Below, piece by piece: positions 1 through 6,520 of a DNA stretch of 17,383 nucleotides. The position numbers and the translations under genes are program-made. The stretch is from Candidatus Gastranaerophilales bacterium. GTDB lineage: Bacteria; Cyanobacteriota; Vampirovibrionia; Gastranaerophilales; Gastranaerophilaceae. Every line of letters starts with the position of its first letter. Within the stretch, counting starts at the first letter, position 1. Location: NCBI GenBank assembly GCA_947628355.1, contig CANQZO010000011.1:1-17383 (forward strand), written 5' to 3'. The notes under the pieces were generated by a model. The model saw nothing but the letters and a program-made list of their open reading frames with translations. It did not search any database and was not told the origin of the DNA.

Positions 1-1
1 G

Positions 2-394
2 GGGTGGGGTGTAATACTAATGCTTTTAGGTGAAAGCCCAAATGAAATAGCGGATAACGAATATATGCTAAACCATTTGCGTATTGACTTGATTATGCTT
101 GCGGTTTTTGCTGTTGCCGTTCTTCCTCTTTGTTTCTTCCCACGTTATAGAAAATCACTCAAGAAGAACCAAAAAGTCCGCAAGGTCATTTCCATTGTAA
201 TTTATCATTATATATTACCGATATTCATTTTGCTTATTGTCCCTGTTTTCTTCCAAACACCGCTTTGGGTAGCAAAAGCGTTTGTACCTGATGTTTTCAT
301 TACTATCGTTCTATCGTCAGCTTTGCTGTTTGTTACAGGTATTATCAAAACAATCATTCTGATAAGATTTTTATCAGAAGCAAAGAAGATTTAG
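2..394 (+). CDS. C-terminal part of a multi-pass membrane protein, possibly a serine hydrolase of the beta-lactamase fold (5' end outside the window)
   Basis: The frame is open from base 2, so the true start lies left of the window; the internal ATG at 20 has no ribosome binding site. The first residues visible (GWGVILMLLGESPNEI) resemble the last strand and turn of the beta-lactamase/PBP4*-type serine hydrolase fold (commonly GYGVxxLxNG), and the rest is hydrophobic. Three to four membrane segments are visible, at about residues 24-43, 58-80, 85-100 and 100-120 counted from the ATG at 20, separated by a basic loop (RYRKSLKKNQKVRK). C-terminal membrane segments of this kind occur in some Firmicutes class C beta-lactamase-like hydrolases. 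The catalytic SxxK and YxN motifs are not in the window, so the family is an inference; that it is a membrane protein is seen directly. Confidence 0.5.
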   Translation, partial: GWGVILMLLGESPNEIADNEYMLNHLRIDLIMLAVFAVAVLPLCFFPRYRKSLKKNQKVRKVISIVIYHYILPIFILLIVPVFFQTPLWVAKAFVPDVFITIVLSSALLFVTGIIKTIILIRFLSEAKKI

Positions 395-462
395 CACACT
401 CAATATTCCAATCTGTGTAACTAAAGTGTGTTATGCAGAGTTGATTTGTACCTAATAAGCAC

Positions 463-500
463 AGCCGCCGTCAAGTGGGGTAGTCTCCTGCTTGGCGGCT
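463..500 (+). repeat. GCCGCC hairpin, copy 1 of 3 (diverged)
   Basis: Left arm AGCCGCC plus AAG, interrupted by a 3-base insertion, pairs with CTTGGCGGCT at 491-500. The loop-side sequence (GTGGGGTAGTCTCCTG) matches copies 2 and 3. An AT-rich tract follows, so it may terminate the upstream membrane-protein gene. Unlike copies 2 and 3, the TTGCTR promoter does not follow it. Confidence 0.75.
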
Positions 501-518
501 ATATTATTTTGTATTATA

Positions 519-549
519 ACCACTTATCTCCCAAAACCGACCACTTATC
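519..549 (+). promoter_or_regulatory. Tandem direct repeat, probable LytTR binding site
   Basis: ACCACTTATC occurs at 519-528 and again, identically, at 540-549: a 21-bp period, or two helical turns. LytTR-domain regulators such as AgrA bind pairs of short direct repeats with about this spacing. The pair lies just upstream of the promoter of a LytTR gene, so autoregulation is the simplest reading. The repeat and spacing are seen; the binding is inferred. Confidence 0.6.
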
Positions 550-558
550 GTAAAACGG

Positions 559-587
559 TGGATTTGATTCTCCAAGCGTGCTATACT
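559..587 (+). promoter_or_regulatory. Promoter of the LytTR-DUF3021 operon
   Basis: An extended -10 (TGC TATACT, hexamer 582-587) lies 17 bp after a poor -35 (TGGATT, 559-564). A weak -35 with a direct-repeat site just upstream suits an activator-dependent promoter. The start codon lies 25 bases downstream of the -10. Confidence 0.55.
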
Positions 588-611
588 GTTGTCAACAAAG
601 GAGGAAAAACA

Positions 612-1052
612 ATGCAGGTAGAAATCAAAATCGACGACAGCTGTATTGAGCCGAGAGTGATTATTATTACCGATAAGGTAAATGATGAAATCAACGACAT
701 ACTCAATATGCTTTCATCAAAAACACCTGAGGTGATTACGGGCTTTTATAACGATTTAGCGGAAATCTTATCGCCTGATGATATTATCAGAATTTACGCA
801 GAGGACGGTAAGATTTTTGCTTCGGTCAACAGCAAAGAATACATACTTAGACAAAGATTATATGAGCTTGAGGAACAGCTCAATAAGTATAGCTTTGTGC
901 GCATTTCCAACTCGGAGATTATCAATCTGAAAAAGGTACGCAACTTTGATTTGAGCTTATCGGGTACGATTTGCGTTACGCTGTCCGACGGAACGGCAAC
1001 ATATGTTTCAAGACGCTATGTGTCAAAAATCAAAATGGTTTTAGGTTTATAG
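612..1052 (+). CDS. LytTR-domain DNA-binding transcriptional regulator
   Basis: A 146-residue stand-alone LytTR protein with no receiver domain. The start chosen is ATG 612, with GGAGG at 600-604 just ahead; an in-frame upstream ATG at 492 has no such site and lies before the promoter. Residues 1-45 form a short N-terminal extension. The LytTR fold follows from about 45 to 146, with IRIYAEDGKIFA (59-70), FVRISNSEIINLKKVRNFD (95-113) and the C-terminal YVSRRYVSKIKMVLGL. Small LytTR regulators paired with a membrane protein are known as LytTR regulatory systems, in which the membrane partner restrains the regulator. The DUF3021 gene 10 bases downstream fits that pairing. The direct repeats at 519-549 suggest it controls its own operon. 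Its other targets, perhaps including the resistance-like genes around it, are unknown. Confidence 0.85.
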   Translation: MQVEIKIDDSCIEPRVIIITDKVNDEINDILNMLSSKTPEVITGFYNDLAEILSPDDIIRIYAEDGKIFASVNSKEYILRQRLYELEEQLNKYSFVRISNSEIINLKKVRNFDLSLSGTICVTLSDGTATYVSRRYVSKIKMVLGL

Positions 1053-1062
1053 GAGGTAAATT

Positions 1063-1527
1063 ATGAAAAAGAAAGTTATTCTGCGCTGCCTGATCGGTGC
1101 GCCTATCGGTCTAAGCATTAGCTTTATGATCACACTTATCATTTCGGTAATTATTAACAAGGGAGAGTATTATCCTGTAGTGCCGCAGTTGACTGCTCTT
1201 TGCGGCAACGAGCTGAACGCCGTCATCATTCAGGCAGTATGCTCCTTGATATATGGAGCTGCTTTCGGAGGAGCGTCTGCTATTTGGGAAGTGGAAAGCT
1301 GGAGCCTTTTGAAGCAAACGGTTATTCACTGCCTTGTCATCTCCGTATCAATGTTGCCGATTGCTTACTGTATGTACTGGATGCCGCATAACTTTTGGGG
1401 TATAGCGGGCTATATCGCTATTTTCTTCTTTATCTATTTCTTCATCTGGTTCAGTCAGTACTTTGCTATGAAGAAAAAAATACAGGCGATTAATGATAAA
1501 GTCAAATCTGATTCTGTAAGCAGCTGA
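1063..1527 (+). CDS. DUF3021 family four-helix membrane protein, partner of the LytTR regulator
   Basis: A 154-residue integral membrane protein with four hydrophobic segments at roughly 7-32, 52-74, 86-107 and 113-135, ending in a basic cytoplasmic tail (MKKKIQAINDKVKSD). A strong AGGAGG lies at 1051-1056 before the ATG, and the gap to the LytTR gene is 10 bases, so the two are co-transcribed and probably co-translated. Size, helix number and this gene pairing are typical of DUF3021 proteins. In comparable LytTR systems the membrane protein acts as an inhibitor or sensor of the regulator; that role is inferred here. The GCCGCC hairpin copy 2 begins 10 bases after the stop and may end the operon. 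Confidence 0.8.
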   Translation: MKKKVILRCLIGAPIGLSISFMITLIISVIINKGEYYPVVPQLTALCGNELNAVIIQAVCSLIYGAAFGGASAIWEVESWSLLKQTVIHCLVISVSMLPIAYCMYWMPHNFWGIAGYIAIFFFIYFFIWFSQYFAMKKKIQAINDKVKSDSVSS

Positions 1528-1537
1528 TAAGTATTTC

Positions 1538-1571
1538 AGCCGCCAAGTGGGATAATCTCCTGCTTGGCGGC
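1538..1571 (+). repeat. GCCGCC hairpin, copy 2 of 3
   Basis: Perfect 9-bp arms GCCGCCAAG (1539-1547) and CTTGGCGGC (1563-1571) flank TGGGATAATCTCCTG, where GGG can pair further with CTCC through a G-U. No T-run follows, so it would be a weak terminator. The next roughly 50 bases are homologous to those after copy 3. Confidence 0.85.
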
Positions 1572-1579
1572 GGTTGCTG

Positions 1580-1608
1580 TTGCTGAAAATATGGTTTTGT
1601 GGTAAGCT
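1580..1608 (+). promoter_or_regulatory. Promoter of the GNAT-GNAT-APH-methyltransferase operon
   Basis: TTGCTG (1580-1585), a 17-bp spacer, then TAAGCT (1603-1608), preceded by TGTGG. The hexamer positions relative to the hairpin are identical to those after hairpin copy 3, so hairpin and promoter travel as a unit. An alternative -10, TACAAT, lies at 1614-1619. Confidence 0.6.
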
Positions 1609-1652
1609 TATATTACAATATTTAAAAGGATACAATGGTTGTGAGGAATAAA

Positions 1653-2123
1653 ATGGATATAAAGCTTATAGTAGCTGAATTTAAGGATTTAAATACTATC
1701 CTGCAAATGCAAAAAGAAGCGTTTGCGGAGCTATACGAAAAATATCAAGATACAGAAACAAGCCCTGCCACAGAAAAGTATGAAGATATACTGTTCCGCT
1801 TTAACCAACCCGAAACGACATACTACTTCATAACGGCAGATAATATAAAGGTCGGCGTTATCCGTATTGTAGATTGCAAAGACGGCGTTACACGAAAAAG
1901 AATATCGCCGATTTTTATAATGCCGGAATATCGTAACAAAGGCTACGCTCAGCAAGCAATAAAGGAAGCAGAGCGTATTCACGGCAAGCAGTATTGGATG
2001 CTTGACACTATCTTACAGGAAAAAGGCAATTGCTGTTTATACGAAAAGCTCGGTTACCATCAAACAGGCAAAACCGAGCAAATCAACGAAAGAATGACGA
2101 TCGTATTTTATGAGAAAAAATGA
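1653..2123 (+). CDS. GNAT family N-acetyltransferase
   Basis: A 156-residue single-domain GNAT that would transfer acetyl from acetyl-CoA to an amine; the substrate cannot be read. Start at 1653 follows GTGAGGA (1641-1647). An in-frame ATG at 1635, after AAAAGGA, would add six residues and is also possible. Motif A is IFIMPEYRNKGYAQQAI (87-103) with the acetyl-CoA pyrophosphate loop R-N-K-G-Y-A at 94-99. Motif B is CCLYEKLGY (127-135), the usual C-terminal aromatic region. It is the first gene of a four-gene operon that includes an aminoglycoside phosphotransferase. The stop codon overlaps the ribosome binding site of the next gene. Confidence 0.85.
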   Translation: MDIKLIVAEFKDLNTILQMQKEAFAELYEKYQDTETSPATEKYEDILFRFNQPETTYYFITADNIKVGVIRIVDCKDGVTRKRISPIFIMPEYRNKGYAQQAIKEAERIHGKQYWMLDTILQEKGNCCLYEKLGYHQTGKTEQINERMTIVFYEKK

Positions 2124-2133
2124 GGTTTGATTT

Positions 2134-2637
2134 ATGTTAATGCTTAGACCATATAAAAGTTGTGACGCGCAGGCAATCGAAAAATGGATACAAGATAAAG
2201 ATGTGTTTACGATTTGGGGCGGAGAACGCTTTGGTGATTACCCCATCACAGCAGAAATCATTGATAAAAAGTATCGAGAAAATAACGGTGACTGCGCAGA
2301 GCCGGACAATTTTTATCCGTGGACTGCTTTTGATGACAACGGAATCGTAGGTCATTTTATTATGAGGTATATCAACGGAGATAAAAAGGTTATACGGTTC
2401 GGCTGGGTAATTGTTGACAGCTCTGTAAGAGGTAAAGGTTACGGAACTAAAATGCTCCGTTTAGGGCTTAAATACGCCTTTGACATACTCGGCGCTGAGA
2501 AGATAACAATCGGTGTTTTCGAAAACAATGCACCTGCTCACCTCTGCTATAAAAAGGTTGGCTTTGCTGACGTCGACGTAGTAAAAGGCGAACCTTGGGA
2601 TATTATAGAAATGGAAATCAATAATACAGCTATATAG
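2134..2637 (+). CDS. GNAT family N-acetyltransferase, RimJ/RimL-like
   Basis: A 167-residue GNAT. It begins LMLRPYKSCDAQAI, the typical strand-helix opening of the RimJ/RimL branch. Motif A is FGWVIVDSSVRGKGYGTKM (89-107), with acetyl-CoA loop R99-G-K-G-Y-G. The motif B region is NNAPAHLCYKKVGF (131-144), in which Asn, Ala and Tyr are the conserved positions. The ribosome binding site TGAGG (2121-2125) overlaps the stop of the preceding GNAT, so the two are probably translationally coupled. RimL-like enzymes acetylate protein N-termini, and relatives modify small amines or antibiotics; nothing here decides the substrate. Confidence 0.85.
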   Translation: MLMLRPYKSCDAQAIEKWIQDKDVFTIWGGERFGDYPITAEIIDKKYRENNGDCAEPDNFYPWTAFDDNGIVGHFIMRYINGDKKVIRFGWVIVDSSVRGKGYGTKMLRLGLKYAFDILGAEKITIGVFENNAPAHLCYKKVGFADVDVVKGEPWDIIEMEINNTAI

Positions 2638-2653
2638 ATCGGAGAATCAAAAA

Positions 2654-3454
2654 ATGAAAGGTTCTGTTTTGCCCGAAGCAATCCAAAAAGCAGTCGGGAC
2701 TGAAAAACATACGGTAGATAAAATCGGGGAATCTGGTTCTGAGGTCAGGGTATATGCAAATTATGTATTGAAGATACAACCCCATAGCCAGGAAACAGAT
2801 AATGAATATCAATTTGTAAGATGGATTAACGGTCGTCTGCCGGTTCCTTCCATACCGGCGTATGAAATCCATAACGGACTTGCATATACGCTGATGACCA
2901 AAGCCGAGGGCAAAATGCTTTGCGATATAGATTTACTGCAAACGCCGGAGCTTGTGATCGAGCTTGCGGCAAAGGGACTGAAAATGCTGTGGGAAACAGA
3001 TGTGAATGATTGTCCGTGCAGCGTGAGCAGGCTTTCAAATCGCCTGAAGGCAGCCGAATACAATGTTGCTCACGGTCTTGTGGATATTGAAAACACAGAG
3101 CCGGAGACCTTCGGAAAAGGCGGTTTTAAAGATCCCGATGAGCTTCTTGATTGGCTGAAAAACAACCGTCCGCCGGAGGATATCGTTCTGACGCACGGTG
3201 ATTACTGCCTGCCTAATATTTTTGCCAATGGAGATCGTATAAGCGGTTTTATCGACCTCGGCAAGGCGGGACCTGCCGACCGCTGGCAGGATATAGCCAT
3301 CGCCATCAGAAGTCTGGATCATAATTTTGACGGCAGATATTTTAGCGGTGAACCGATTTTTGATTTCAATCCGCAGATGTTTTTAGACGCTCTGGGTGTG
3401 GAAATGAATGAAGAAAAATACAGGTATTATTACTTGCTGGATGAGTTGTTTTGA
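2654..3454 (+). CDS. APH(3') family aminoglycoside O-phosphotransferase
   Basis: A 266-residue cytosolic kinase of normal APH(3') length (about 264). Visible landmarks: YVLK with the ATP-binding lysine K40; HGDYCLPNIF (181-190) with catalytic base D183 and metal ligand N188; GFIDLGKAGPADRWQDIA (198-215) with metal ligand D201; and a C-terminus YYYLLDELF that matches the APH(3') ending, where the terminal Phe carboxylate helps hold the drug. Family members phosphorylate the 3'-hydroxyl of kanamycin and neomycin with ATP or GTP and so confer resistance. Every key residue I can check is present, so an active enzyme is likely. The exact subtype cannot be named. A GGAGAA site lies at 2641-2646. 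It is third gene in an operon of modifying enzymes, which fits mobile cargo. Confidence 0.88.
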   Translation: MKGSVLPEAIQKAVGTEKHTVDKIGESGSEVRVYANYVLKIQPHSQETDNEYQFVRWINGRLPVPSIPAYEIHNGLAYTLMTKAEGKMLCDIDLLQTPELVIELAAKGLKMLWETDVNDCPCSVSRLSNRLKAAEYNVAHGLVDIENTEPETFGKGGFKDPDELLDWLKNNRPPEDIVLTHGDYCLPNIFANGDRISGFIDLGKAGPADRWQDIAIAIRSLDHNFDGRYFSGEPIFDFNPQMFLDALGVEMNEEKYRYYYLLDELF

Positions 3455-3502
3455 TAAATGCCTTTTGTGAAAAAAACGGAAAAATAAAGGAAGGTTGAAA
3501 TT

Positions 3503-4291
3503 ATGCAGAATAATGATTATTTGATAAACTTTTACAACGAATACAATGAGGACGGACGGCTTGAGAACAACCGTCTCGGCAGAGTAGAATATCTTACTAC
3601 ACGCAGATATTTAGATCCGCTGTTAAACGCTGATTGCAAAATAGCGGAGATCGGCGCGGGCACAGGCAGATACAGCGTCACACTCGCCAAAGAAGGCTAT
3701 GATGTTACTGCAGTGGAATTGGTACAACATAATCTTGACATTCTTAAAAGCAAGCTTGATGGCAGCGAGAACATCAAAACATATCTCGGCAATGCGCTTG
3801 ACTTGAATATGCTGGAGGATAACACCTATGATATTACGCTCCTGCTTGGACCGATGTATCATCTGTATTCCGATGAGGATAAAATCACCGCACTGAAAGA
3901 AGCGGTCAGGATCACAAAGCCAGGCGGTCATATCTTGGTCGCCTATTGTATGAACGAAGCGACGGTCATTCAATATGTTTTCGGCTGTAATCAGCTAAAA
4001 TCGGTGATGGACTTGAATATGCTCACCGACGATTGGAAATGCATCAGCGAGCCGAAAGACCTGTTTGAAATGGTGCGTATTGAGGATATTGAGCGCCTAA
4101 ACGCAGCTGTTCCTGTTGAGCGCGTCAAGCTTGTTGCAACCGACGGCGCAAGCAGATATATCCGTGAATATCTCGAAGAATTTGACGATGAAACCTTTGC
4201 AAAATGGCTGTCCTATCATTTTGCAACCTGCGAAAGGCAGGATTTGATAGGCGCAACCAATCACAGCTTGGATATTTTGAGGAAGCTGTAA
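3503..4291 (+). CDS. Class I SAM-dependent methyltransferase
   Basis: A 262-residue Rossmann-fold methyltransferase. Motif I is IAEIGAGTGRYSVTLA (47-62), the SAM glycine loop; VTAVELV (68-74) carries the acidic residue that binds the ribose; GNALDL (96-101) contacts adenine; LLLGPMYHL (113-121) is motif IV; KPGGHILVAY follows as the post-II strand. The C-terminal 100 residues form a cap that would set the substrate, which I cannot identify. The opening FYNEYNEDGRLENNRLGRVEY resembles that of the broken methyltransferase at 10470, so the array holds two relatives. A strong AGGAAGG precedes the start. It is last in its operon, 49 bases after the phosphotransferase. Confidence 0.85.
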   Translation: MQNNDYLINFYNEYNEDGRLENNRLGRVEYLTTRRYLDPLLNADCKIAEIGAGTGRYSVTLAKEGYDVTAVELVQHNLDILKSKLDGSENIKTYLGNALDLNMLEDNTYDITLLLGPMYHLYSDEDKITALKEAVRITKPGGHILVAYCMNEATVIQYVFGCNQLKSVMDLNMLTDDWKCISEPKDLFEMVRIEDIERLNAAVPVERVKLVATDGASRYIREYLEEFDDETFAKWLSYHFATCERQDLIGATNHSLDILRKL

Positions 4292-4756
4292 AGGTTAGTT
4301 ACTTGAAATGATAAATCGTGGCTTTGAGAGTGTCCGTAACCACCAGACTCATAAAGTAATATAAAATTACCCTACCTAACAGTTTTTGCTTTCCAAAGGG
4401 CGCATAAACAGTGCCTTTTGAAGCCCAAAAGCGTGACACTTTTTCGATTAGTTGCTTGGTTCACAAAGCATAATCAATTTATCACTTTAAAGTGTTGATT
4501 TTATCGCATTCTTCTGCTATAATAATCTTGTATCGTGGCAACAAAATGGCAACAGAATTTTTGATAGCCTGTATTCTATTTACAATACAAATAATAGAAA
4601 TACTCCATGTTAAAATCCTTAAACAAATACTGCTAAGATTATTTTGCAGGGAGCGAATGGGAATGAGTTGCAAAGCGGCTCAACTATGATCGCGCAAGCG
4701 TTCATATCATAACTGACGCGTCAGCGTCATCATAACTCTAAACTGTAAACTAAATT
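4292..4756 (+). other. Intergenic joint between the two enzyme operons; no convincing gene
   Basis: About 465 bases without an open frame that has a ribosome binding site. It contains an excellent promoter-like sequence (TTGATT 4495-4500, 17 bp, TGC-TATAAT with hexamer at 4518-4523). Paired TGGCAACA repeats follow at 4536-4543 and 4547-4554, 11 bp apart, resembling integrase arm sites. A 10-bp palindrome TGACGCGTCA lies near 4715. It looks like decayed mobile DNA, but I cannot name its source. Confidence 0.5.
4495..4523 (+). promoter_or_regulatory. Strong orphan promoter in the joint region
   Basis: TTGATT, 17-bp spacer, extended -10 TGC-TATAAT. No credible coding sequence follows for over 330 bases, so it may read through hairpin copy 3 into the downstream operon, or be a relic of a lost gene. 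Confidence 0.6.
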
Positions 4757-4789
4757 GCCGCCAAGTGGGACTTTCTCCTGCTTGGCGGC
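4757..4789 (+). repeat. GCCGCC hairpin, copy 3 of 3
   Basis: Perfect 9-bp arms GCCGCCAAG (4757-4765) and CTTGGCGGC (4781-4789) around TGGGACTTTCTCCTG. A short T-run (GTTTTCT) follows, so of the three copies this one is best able to terminate. Confidence 0.85.
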
Positions 4790-4797
4790 GTTTTCTA

Positions 4798-4826
4798 TTG
4801 CTATATTTTTGATTTCGTGGTAAAAT
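4798..4826 (+). promoter_or_regulatory. Promoter of the long enzyme operon
   Basis: TTGCTA (4798-4803), 17 bp, TAAAAT (4821-4826) with a TG extension (TGG-TAAAAT). The -35 begins nine bases after the hairpin, exactly as at copy 2. It is the only promoter I see before the genes from 4861 to 10637. Confidence 0.65.
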
Positions 4827-4860
4827 TTAGATATAACGAAAAAAGCAATAGGTGAAAAAT

Positions 4861-5598
4861 ATGGATAGAAATAAAGTAATAACTAATCCTAAGCAATTAG
4901 TACGAATGGAATTGAAAAATGCTGGTTTTGATTTAGATACAATCATAGTACCCGAAAGAGTTTATCTGCTTGCAGACGATATTTTTGATATTATGAAGTC
5001 TATGAATTGCGGACAACTTCAATATCCTGTCGGTGGAGGAATCTATATTTTTAACAACAATCATCATATCGGATTTGTGAAAGCAAATATGTGTTCTCCC
5101 GCTATTGCCACTCAAGCAGAGGATTTGATTGCCTGCGGTGTAAAGGAACTGATACATATCGGTTATGCAGGTGCCTTGTCACCCGATATGAATGTCGGCA
5201 ATATTGTTTTGACAGATGGTGCTTATAACGATACTGCGGTACCAAGGTTGTATGGTTATAATTGCGATTTTATTGAATCCGCAAATACATTGACCGATAG
5301 GATTAGTAATTTGCTTATTGAAAACTCAGTTATCTTTCACAGAGGCAAGCATTGGACTACGGATGCAGGATACCGAGAAACTTGGGAACAGATTGATAAT
5401 TTTCGAAAGAAAAACGCGTTATGCGTTGAGATGGAAGGCGTAGGGCTTTTTACAATAGCAAAATATCGTGACCGTTCCGCAACAGCTATATACATTATTT
5501 CCGATACGCTAAATGAAAAAGGTTGGAATTTAGGATGGGATGGACAAGTAATCTCGCAAGCCGTTCAAAAGGTTTTAGCAGCAATTATACCAAATTAA
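4861..5598 (+). CDS. Nucleoside phosphorylase of the PNP/uridine phosphorylase (NP-I) family
   Basis: A 245-residue protein that would cleave a nucleoside with phosphate to give the free base and ribose-1-phosphate. The chosen start, ATG 4861, has AGGTG at 4850-4854; a GTG at 4852 lies inside that site and is unlikely. Family marks: the phosphate-binding strand and turn HIGYAGAL (99-106); the ribose-binding CVEMEG (188-193) with the conserved Met-Glu; and ISDT (213-216) with the base-contacting Asp. Length is normal for the trimeric or hexameric NP-I class. A nucleoside phosphorylase leading a run of acetyltransferases and Nudix/HAD enzymes fits salvage or detoxification of modified nucleosides, including nucleoside antibiotics, but the substrate is not readable. 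Confidence 0.82.
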   Translation: MDRNKVITNPKQLVRMELKNAGFDLDTIIVPERVYLLADDIFDIMKSMNCGQLQYPVGGGIYIFNNNHHIGFVKANMCSPAIATQAEDLIACGVKELIHIGYAGALSPDMNVGNIVLTDGAYNDTAVPRLYGYNCDFIESANTLTDRISNLLIENSVIFHRGKHWTTDAGYRETWEQIDNFRKKNALCVEMEGVGLFTIAKYRDRSATAIYIISDTLNEKGWNLGWDGQVISQAVQKVLAAIIPN

Positions 5599-5617
5599 GA
5601 ATAATGATGGTGATACT

Positions 5618-6100
5618 ATGAATTTAAAATACCGAATAGCTAATATTAATGAAGCGGATAGAGTATGCTATATCGTTCAGCACACTAAAGAAGTAATCTA
5701 TCCCGATTATTACACACAGACTGTTGTTGAATTCTTCGGCAGGCTTCACAGCCTTGACAATATCAAAAGTGATATTGCGCAGGGCAGAATCGGAGTTTTG
5801 GTGAAGGACAGCGAAATCATCGGAACAGGCAGTCATACCGATAATCATATCACAAGGGTTTATGTTTTGCCCGAGTATCAAGGGCAGGGTTTCGGCAGTA
5901 TGATTATTGACGAACTGGAAAAAGAAATCTTTAAGAGCTACGAATACTGCGAACTTGACGCTTCCTTACCTGCTTGTATTTTTTATGAGAACAGAGGTTA
6001 TAAAACCGTTAAGCACGTCAAATATGACATCGGCAGCGGAAAGTGTATGATCTATGAGATAATGAGGAAAAGCTATGACAATAAGAGAAATCAAAGATGA
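5618..6100 (+). CDS. GNAT family N-acetyltransferase
   Basis: A 160-residue GNAT. Motif A is ITRVYVLPEYQGQGFGSMI (78-96), with the acetyl-CoA loop Q88-G-Q-G-F-G. The motif B region is PACIFYENRGYK (118-129). The ribosome binding site is weak (GATGGTG). Its last 26 bases overlap the next GNAT gene, and the downstream ribosome binding site (AGGAAAAG) lies inside its coding sequence, so the two are translationally coupled. The C-terminal tail (KSYDNKRNQR) lies in the overlap and may be an extension gained when the genes were joined. Substrate unknown. Confidence 0.83.
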   Translation: MNLKYRIANINEADRVCYIVQHTKEVIYPDYYTQTVVEFFGRLHSLDNIKSDIAQGRIGVLVKDSEIIGTGSHTDNHITRVYVLPEYQGQGFGSMIIDELEKEIFKSYEYCELDASLPACIFYENRGYKTVKHVKYDIGSGKCMIYEIMRKSYDNKRNQR

Positions 6101-6512
6101 TGAGCTGAACGAGTTGCTTGCATTATACACCCACCTGCACGAGCTCGGTGTACCCGAGAACAGCGAGCATTTGCAGAATACTTGGGCGGCAATTTGCAAC
6201 GACGAGAATCATCATATCATCGTTTGTGAAGTTGACGGCAAGCTCGTTTCATCTTGCGTTTGTGTGATCATTCCTAACCTGACACGAAACATTCGTCCAT
6301 ATGCTTTTATAGAAAATGTTGTTACGCACGCCGATTACAGAGGAAAGGGTTACGCAACCGCCTGCTTGAAATACGCAAAAGATTTGGCAGTACAAGCTGA
6401 TTGCTATAAAATGATGCTGCTCACAGGAACAAAGAGTGAAAGTACACTTGATTTTTATAAAAGAGCAGGCTATAACTGTACAGATAAAACAGCGTTTATA
6501 CAATGGCTATAG
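6075..6512 (+). CDS. GNAT family N-acetyltransferase
   Basis: A 145-residue GNAT starting TIREIKDDELNELLALYTHLH, a common opening in small GNATs. Motif A is IENVVTHADYRGKGYATAC (79-97), with R89-G-K-G-Y-A as the acetyl-CoA loop. Motif B is TLDFYKRAGY (124-133). It starts inside the preceding GNAT gene (26-base overlap). Its TAG stop overlaps the AGGAGG of the following methyltransferase by two bases, so these genes are packed as tightly as possible. Similar stand-alone GNATs acetylate small amines, amino acids or drugs; no substrate can be assigned. Confidence 0.85.
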   Translation: MTIREIKDDELNELLALYTHLHELGVPENSEHLQNTWAAICNDENHHIIVCEVDGKLVSSCVCVIIPNLTRNIRPYAFIENVVTHADYRGKGYATACLKYAKDLAVQADCYKMMLLTGTKSESTLDFYKRAGYNCTDKTAFIQWL

Positions 6513-6520
6513 GAGGAAAA

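Noticed and set aside
397..431. CACACT/AGTGTG hairpin after the first gene
   Set aside because: A six-base stem with a loop of over 20 bases and no T-run is too weak to call a terminator.
492..611. N-terminal extension of the LytTR protein
   Set aside because: It would run through the hairpin, the direct repeats and the promoter; ATG 612 has a proper GGAGG.
2809..3322. Several minus-strand frames opposite the phosphotransferase
   Set aside because: They are shadows of a well-supported coding region with clear APH motifs.
4482..4689. Overlapping 63- and 65-codon frames on both strands in the joint region
   Set aside because: Neither has a ribosome binding site; the + frame begins on the -35/-10 of a promoter, and the composition is that of AT-rich non-coding DNA.
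463..4789. Integron attC sites or CRISPR repeats
   Set aside because: The three GCCGCC hairpins lack the R'/R'' core (GTTRRRY) of attC and are spaced by 1 to 3 kb, not by 60 to 70 bases; no integron integrase is present.
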